This document shows, one piece after another, positions 28,454 to 32,022 of a stretch of DNA of 32,022 bases. Below the pieces are notes generated by a model. The model made no database searches, had not been told where the DNA came from, and saw only the letters and a list, made by a program, of their open reading frames with translations. The DNA is from Gemmatimonadota bacterium (GTDB lineage Bacteria; Gemmatimonadota; Gemmatimonadetes; Gemmatimonadales; GWC2-71-9), in contig CP070666.1 in NCBI GenBank assembly GCA_020351775.1, forward strand, positions 2,161,701 through 2,193,722, written 5' to 3'. Numbering within the stretch: the first letter of the stretch is position 1; each line of letters opens with the position of its first letter. The translations under genes were made by a program, and so were the position numbers.

Positions 28454-29166
28454 TGCTGCTGCAGGTGGGAGGGGCGCTGCCGACCAATCCTTGGGAGCTC
28501 GTCACCACGTCGAGCGTGGCGACGAAGTTGGTTCTGCTAGTGTTGCTGCTGTTCTCGTTGACCTGCTGGTTTCTCATTCTGCTCAAGTGGATGCAGTTCC
28601 GGCGCGTGAGGAAGCTCGGTAACCGGTTCTTCGATCAGCTCGAGCGCACCAATCGGCTGGAGGATGCCTATCACGCCGGGATGAAACTGCCTCCTTCACC
28701 GTTCGGTCGCCTCCTGCGGGAAGGAATCAACTTTTTCTCCGAACTGCGACCAGGCGCGCTGCAGGAAAAGGAGGTTATCAAGAGTGCCACGCTGTCGGGG
28801 ACCCAGCTCGAAGTGCTGAAGATGCAGTTGGCGAAGGAGATCGGCGCCGAGCGTGACCTCATGGCGCGGTTCATCCCCTGGTTGGCGACGATCGGGTCGG
28901 TCAGTCCTCTGCTGGGCCTGCTCGGGACCGTTCTGGGTGTGATGGACGCATTCCTCGGCATCGCGGCGGGCGGATCCGGCAACATTTCGGCGGTGGCCCC
29001 CGGGATTGCCGAGGCTCTGATCACAACTGTGTTGGGCCTGGCCGTAGCAATTCCGGCCGTAATAGCGTATAACATCTTTGCCAATCGCCTCGGCGTGTTT
29101 GCCGGCGAGCTGGAGGGATTTGCCCAGGAGATAATCGGCGCGATGGCTCGAGAGGGGAGGGTCTAA
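28450..29166 (+). CDS. tolQ: Tol-Pal system proton-channel subunit TolQ
   Basis: 238 residues from ATG 28450, overlapping the epimerase stop; a second Met follows at once. It is a three-helix inner-membrane protein of the TolQ/ExbB/MotA family: TM1 at about 24-47, a cytoplasmic domain 48-140, TM2 at about 141-171 (IPWLATIGSVSPLLGLLGTV), and TM3 at about 186-210 (ALITTVLGLAVAIPAVIAYN). The GLLGTV and ALxTTxxGLxVAIPA segments are the channel signatures. With TolR it uses the proton gradient to drive TolA. A MotA/ExbB of another system is possible in isolation, but the following tolR-tolA-tolB-pal order settles it. Confidence 0.95.
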   Translation: MMLLQVGGALPTNPWELVTTSSVATKLVLLVLLLFSLTCWFLILLKWMQFRRVRKLGNRFFDQLERTNRLEDAYHAGMKLPPSPFGRLLREGINFFSELRPGALQEKEVIKSATLSGTQLEVLKMQLAKEIGAERDLMARFIPWLATIGSVSPLLGLLGTVLGVMDAFLGIAAGGSGNISAVAPGIAEALITTVLGLAVAIPAVIAYNIFANRLGVFAGELEGFAQEIIGAMAREGRV

Positions 29167-29168
29167 CC

Positions 29169-29597
29169 GTGCGGGAGCGTGGGCTTCGGGGCCGCGGAGA
29201 GCTGCCGCTCACCGCCGACATCAACGTCACGTCACTGGTAGACGTGGCCTTCGTGCTGCTCATCATCTTCATGATAACAGCCCCGATCATGCAGGGTGGG
29301 GTGGATGTGCAGTTGCCGCGGGGAGATCCGCAACCGATCGAGCCACGAGAGGGCCTCATAGTCTCGGTTGACAGAGAGGGGCAGATATTCCTGGACGACA
29401 ATGACAGTCCGCTGCAATATGAAGAGTTCCGGGCTACGTTCAGGATCCTGGTGGATCGGCGGCAGCCGAGAGGGGTCTATTTGAGGGGCGACCGCAGGGC
29501 TGCGTACGGCAACGTGGTTCGAGTTTTGGCGGTCATGCAGAGAGCGGGCGTCGACAACGTGGCAGTGATCCTCGAGGAAGAGGAGATCAGGCGGTGA
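29169..29597 (+). CDS. tolR: Tol-Pal system protein TolR (ExbD/TolR family)
   Basis: 142 residues from GTG 29169, two bases after tolQ. A short cytoplasmic N-terminus is followed by the single transmembrane helix at about 23-41 carrying the essential Asp25 in SLVDVAFVLLIIFM, the proton-handling residue. The periplasmic domain has the family pattern: VQLPRGDP, ISVDREGQIFLDD-like strand, then YLRGDRRAAYGNVVRVLAVMQRAGV. TolR forms the stator with TolQ. It overlaps tolA by four bases (GTGA). Length is typical, and the protein looks intact. Confidence 0.94.
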   Translation: MRERGLRGRGELPLTADINVTSLVDVAFVLLIIFMITAPIMQGGVDVQLPRGDPQPIEPREGLIVSVDREGQIFLDDNDSPLQYEEFRATFRILVDRRQPRGVYLRGDRRAAYGNVVRVLAVMQRAGVDNVAVILEEEEIRR

Positions 29598-30295
29598 GGG
29601 GCTTCGGCCGCAGTATGGGCAGGCGCATGGGGCGACGCCATGGGACCGGCTGGGCGTTCACCGGGAGCATGATCCTGCATGTCGGAATCGGTTTCCTGTT
29701 TCTGGTGCCCGCTGGCGATCCCCAGGCCATGCCCCCCATCTACCGGGTTGAGCTGGTCGCGGCGCCCCGCCCGCAGCCGAACCAGCGTCGCGCCCCGGAG
29801 GTTGTTCAGCGGCAGGCAGAGCAGCCCCAGCCGACGCCCCGGAGTCCGCGGCGGACCTCGCAGGCAGAGACCCCGCCGCCACCGACCAGAGAGCCGGAGA
29901 CCGAACGCGAGCCGGCCCCCCGTACCCAAGCGGATAGCCTGGCGCCCGGCGTGGAGCCATCGACCGGAACCGACCCGGCGACGGTCAACACCGCCGGCAT
30001 GGATTTCCCGTTTCCCGAGTACCTCCGCAACATAGTCGCGCAAGTACACCGCCGCTGGCAACGCCCCAGCGGCAACGTGTCACTCCGCGCGGAGGTACAG
30101 TTCTTCATTCACCGCGACGGCTCGGTAACCCACTTTCAGTTCGTGCAGCGCTCAGGGAACTTTGGCTTCGATCTCGAGGCTCAGGGTGCGATAGAGGCGG
30201 CAGCCAATGCGGGTGCGTTCGGGCCACTGCCTGAGGGATTCCCGGAGGACGTTCTCGTCGTGAGCTTCTTCTTCGATCCGGCGAAGACGAGATGA
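29594..30295 (+). CDS. tolA: TolA/TonB-like energy-transducing protein
   Basis: 233 residues from GTG 29594. A basic N-terminus (MRGFGRSMGRRMGRR) is followed by a transmembrane helix at about 20-39 with the Ser-x3-His motif (S25, H29) by which TonB and TolA contact their stator. A Pro/Arg/Glu-rich spacer runs from about 55 to 135. The C-terminal domain at about 145-233 is TonB-like: FPEYLRNIVAQVHRRWQRP, then VQFFIHRDGSVTHFQFVQRSG and AAANAGAFGPLPEGFPEDVL. It would bridge inner membrane and Pal/TolB. Compared with E. coli TolA (421 residues) the long helical spacer is replaced by a short proline-rich one, as in TonB. Position between tolR and tolB supports the TolA role. Confidence 0.85.
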   Translation: MRGFGRSMGRRMGRRHGTGWAFTGSMILHVGIGFLFLVPAGDPQAMPPIYRVELVAAPRPQPNQRRAPEVVQRQAEQPQPTPRSPRRTSQAETPPPPTREPETEREPAPRTQADSLAPGVEPSTGTDPATVNTAGMDFPFPEYLRNIVAQVHRRWQRPSGNVSLRAEVQFFIHRDGSVTHFQFVQRSGNFGFDLEAQGAIEAAANAGAFGPLPEGFPEDVLVVSFFFDPAKTR

Positions 30296-31683
30296 CTGGG
30301 AAGGGCGTACCAACATCACAGCGGTGCGGTGCGGCCGTTGTGCTGCTGGCCCTGCTTCTCGTGCCGCGGGCCTTTCCGGCCAGCCTTTCGGCTCAGGATC
30401 CCGTCGACCGGGGTGTTCGCTTGGGCATCACCTACACACCGGGAATGCGCCCCGGAATGCTGGTCCTAGGCGGACCACACCGCGAACGGCTCGACTCTGT
30501 GCGCACGATCATCCAGCGTGATTTGGAATTCAGTGACCGGTTCGAGATGATCTACCTGCCAGGAGGCGATAGCCTGATCCTTGGTGTTGGACCGGCGCCG
30601 GACGCGGGCGGTAGCCAGACCACGGCCGAAGTGTTCGTGAACTACTCGCTGTACGCTGCGCTGGGTGCCGATTACGCCGTGAGTGTCCTCGAAGAGTACG
30701 ATTCGACGCTTGTGGTGAATCTGTACGATGTAGCGGGAGAGGGGGTTAGGACCAGTGTGCGGATCGATACGCTCGAAGTCCATTCATCAGCATTCCGCAT
30801 GGCAGCACACCGCGCGTCTGACGCCATCGTCCGCTCCGCCACCGGGGAGCCGGGCTACGCCGCAAGCCGGGTGCTGTTTGTCAGTCGTGGCCGCCTGTAC
30901 AGCGTCGACTCGGATGGCGCCAACACCCATGTGGTATCCCCAGCTGATGTCGAAACGTTCTCGCCAGCATGGGCGCCGGATGCCCGCAGGTTCGCCTACA
31001 CTGAGCTGACCGAAGACGGGTGGGGCTCCATCGTAGTCCAGGATTGGGCAGCGGGGCGGCGCTCAACGGTGACACCGACCACAGAATATCTCAACTTGAG
31101 TGCCGACTTTTCGCCCGACGGCGATATCGTGGTCTTTTCCCGTGGGTGGGACGAAGGGACCCAGTTGTTTTCGTATAACCTAACGCAGGACTGTTGTTTA
31201 CAGCGCTTGACGGTGGGTCGTTTATCCGATAACCTTTCACCTGCGTTCAGCCCCGATGGGCGGCGCATCGCCTTTGAGTCAAACCGGGTTGGCCTCGCTC
31301 AAATCTATATCATGTCGGCCGACGGGACTGACCAAGAGCTGTTCGCCCCGTACGACTATGGGGTAACTGGCGATTCGCACAGCCCTGCCTGGTCGCCTGA
31401 CGGGTTGGACCTGGCGTTTCACCGCACCGTGGCGGGGAGTCCGCAGATCTTCGTGATGGACGTTCGCAGCCGCTCGGTGCGCCAGTTGACGAGTGCCGGC
31501 AGAAACGAGGACCCGACATGGGCGCCGGACGGCAGACATCTGGCATACAAGTCAAGCCGAACCGGTGCTGAGCAGATATGGGTTATTGATATCGAGACTG
31601 GCCGCGTGCGCCAGCTGACCAGGCTGGGCCAAACTAGAATGCCCAGCTGGTCTCCCTCTATCACCGAGTTAAACCAACCATAG
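30292..31683 (+). CDS. tolB: Periplasmic Tol-Pal beta-propeller protein TolB
   Basis: 463 residues from ATG 30292, overlapping the tolA stop (ATGA). A signal peptide with a long hydrophobic core (AAVVLLALLLV, 14-24) probably ends after LSA at 34. An N-terminal alpha/beta domain (about 40-190) is followed by a six-bladed propeller with the repeated TolB signature FSPDGxxIxFxS: FSPAWAPDARRFAYT, FSPDGDIVVFS, FSPDGRRIAFESNR, WSPDGLDLAFH, WAPDGRHLAYKS, WSPS. TolB binds Pal and is released when TolA is energised. The blade near 300 holds two adjacent cysteines (TQDCCLQRL), unusual for a periplasmic protein. Length is close to the usual 430. Confidence 0.95.
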   Translation: MTGKGVPTSQRCGAAVVLLALLLVPRAFPASLSAQDPVDRGVRLGITYTPGMRPGMLVLGGPHRERLDSVRTIIQRDLEFSDRFEMIYLPGGDSLILGVGPAPDAGGSQTTAEVFVNYSLYAALGADYAVSVLEEYDSTLVVNLYDVAGEGVRTSVRIDTLEVHSSAFRMAAHRASDAIVRSATGEPGYAASRVLFVSRGRLYSVDSDGANTHVVSPADVETFSPAWAPDARRFAYTELTEDGWGSIVVQDWAAGRRSTVTPTTEYLNLSADFSPDGDIVVFSRGWDEGTQLFSYNLTQDCCLQRLTVGRLSDNLSPAFSPDGRRIAFESNRVGLAQIYIMSADGTDQELFAPYDYGVTGDSHSPAWSPDGLDLAFHRTVAGSPQIFVMDVRSRSVRQLTSAGRNEDPTWAPDGRHLAYKSSRTGAEQIWVIDIETGRVRQLTRLGQTRMPSWSPSITELNQP

Positions 31684-31695
31684 ACTGGAGTTAAA

Positions 31696-32022
31696 ATGCG
31701 CCTCACCCTCCCTCTCACTGTTGGAGCCACAGTCATCCTGTTCGCCGCGGCAGCCTGCGGCGGTGGTCAGCCCGAGACTGCGCCGGCTCCGGACCCCGAT
31801 TCGATAGCACGCGAGCAAGCCCGGCGGGATTCCATTGCGGCCGCACAGGCACGCGCCGACAGTATCAGACGCGCTCAGGAAGAGGCGGACCGGTTAGAGC
31901 GTCAGCGCAGGGCTGACTCGCTCGCCGCCGTGCGGCGGGAAAACGAAGCGGTCATGGAGATGATCAGCCGTCGCGTACACTTCGATTTCGATAGGTCGGC
32001 TATCCGCCCGGGGCAAGACACC
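31696..32022 (+). CDS. pal: Peptidoglycan-associated lipoprotein Pal, N-terminal part (3' end cut by window)
   Basis: 109 residues without a stop before the window end, from ATG 31696 with TGGAG (31686-31690) upstream. A lipoprotein signal sequence ends in Cys21 (FAAAACGGG). Residues 33-85 form a charged, probably coiled-coil linker with a recurring Asp-Ser-Ile/Leu at about ten-residue spacing (Asp35, 45, 55, a degenerate 65, and 74). The OmpA-like domain then begins with VHFDFDRSAIRPG (94-106), which matches the V.FDFD...I start of the family. Pal anchors the outer membrane to peptidoglycan and binds TolB. The linker is longer than in E. coli Pal. Position after tolB confirms the assignment. 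Confidence 0.92.
   Translation, partial: MRLTLPLTVGATVILFAAAACGGGQPETAPAPDPDSIAREQARRDSIAAAQARADSIRRAQEEADRLERQRRADSLAAVRRENEAVMEMISRRVHFDFDRSAIRPGQDT

Overview
The window is a dense, entirely + strand stretch of a Gram-negative chromosome: 26 protein-coding genes (the first and last cut by the window edges), almost no spacer DNA, and no tRNA, rRNA, CRISPR array, insertion sequence or phage gene that I can see. GC is high by eye (about 60%), and GTG and TTG starts are common. The outer-membrane machinery (BamD-like lipoprotein, Tol-Pal system, LysM protein) shows a diderm cell. The SecA is a long form with extra segments that I associate with the Bacteroidetes-Chlorobi-Gemmatimonadetes (FCB) group, and the gene set fits Gemmatimonadota best. 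That placement is inference, not a search result.

Region 1 (1-12658) is a sugar-nucleotide factory. gmd (partial) and rmd make GDP-D-rhamnose. carB and murB follow in the same run. Then wbpD, wbpE, a Gfo/Idh/MocA oxidoreductase and wbpA supply the UDP-GlcNAc to UDP-2,3-diacetamido-2,3-dideoxy-glucuronate route. Finally ugd, uxs and gae make UDP-glucuronate and convert it to UDP-xylose and, probably, UDP-galacturonate. There are no glycosyltransferases, flippases or polymerases here, so the sugars must be used by genes elsewhere.

Region 2 (12648-19042) continues without a break: a cytoplasmic TPR protein, an exported TPR protein, a BamD-like lipoprotein, nadD and secA. From gmd to the end of secA no gap exceeds 33 bases and many stops and starts overlap, so it could be one operon of about 19 kb.

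Region 3 (19279-25452) holds stress, repair and translation genes: radC, a bifunctional rel/spoT, uvrB, tsaE and tsaB. Region 4 (25563-27279) is a small unit with a near-consensus sigma-70-type promoter, ssb, a LysM protein whose start lies inside the end of ssb, and a strong hairpin that may end transcription. Region 5 (27503-32022) is a galE-like epimerase overlapped by tolQ, then tolR, tolA, tolB and the start of pal: the energised Tol-Pal machine that links inner and outer membranes during division.

I found no clearly new biological system. The most unusual points are the dual use of the ssb tail, a cysteine cluster inserted in SecA, the translational coupling of a sugar epimerase to tolQ, and the packing of peptidoglycan, pyrimidine/arginine and surface-sugar genes into one run.
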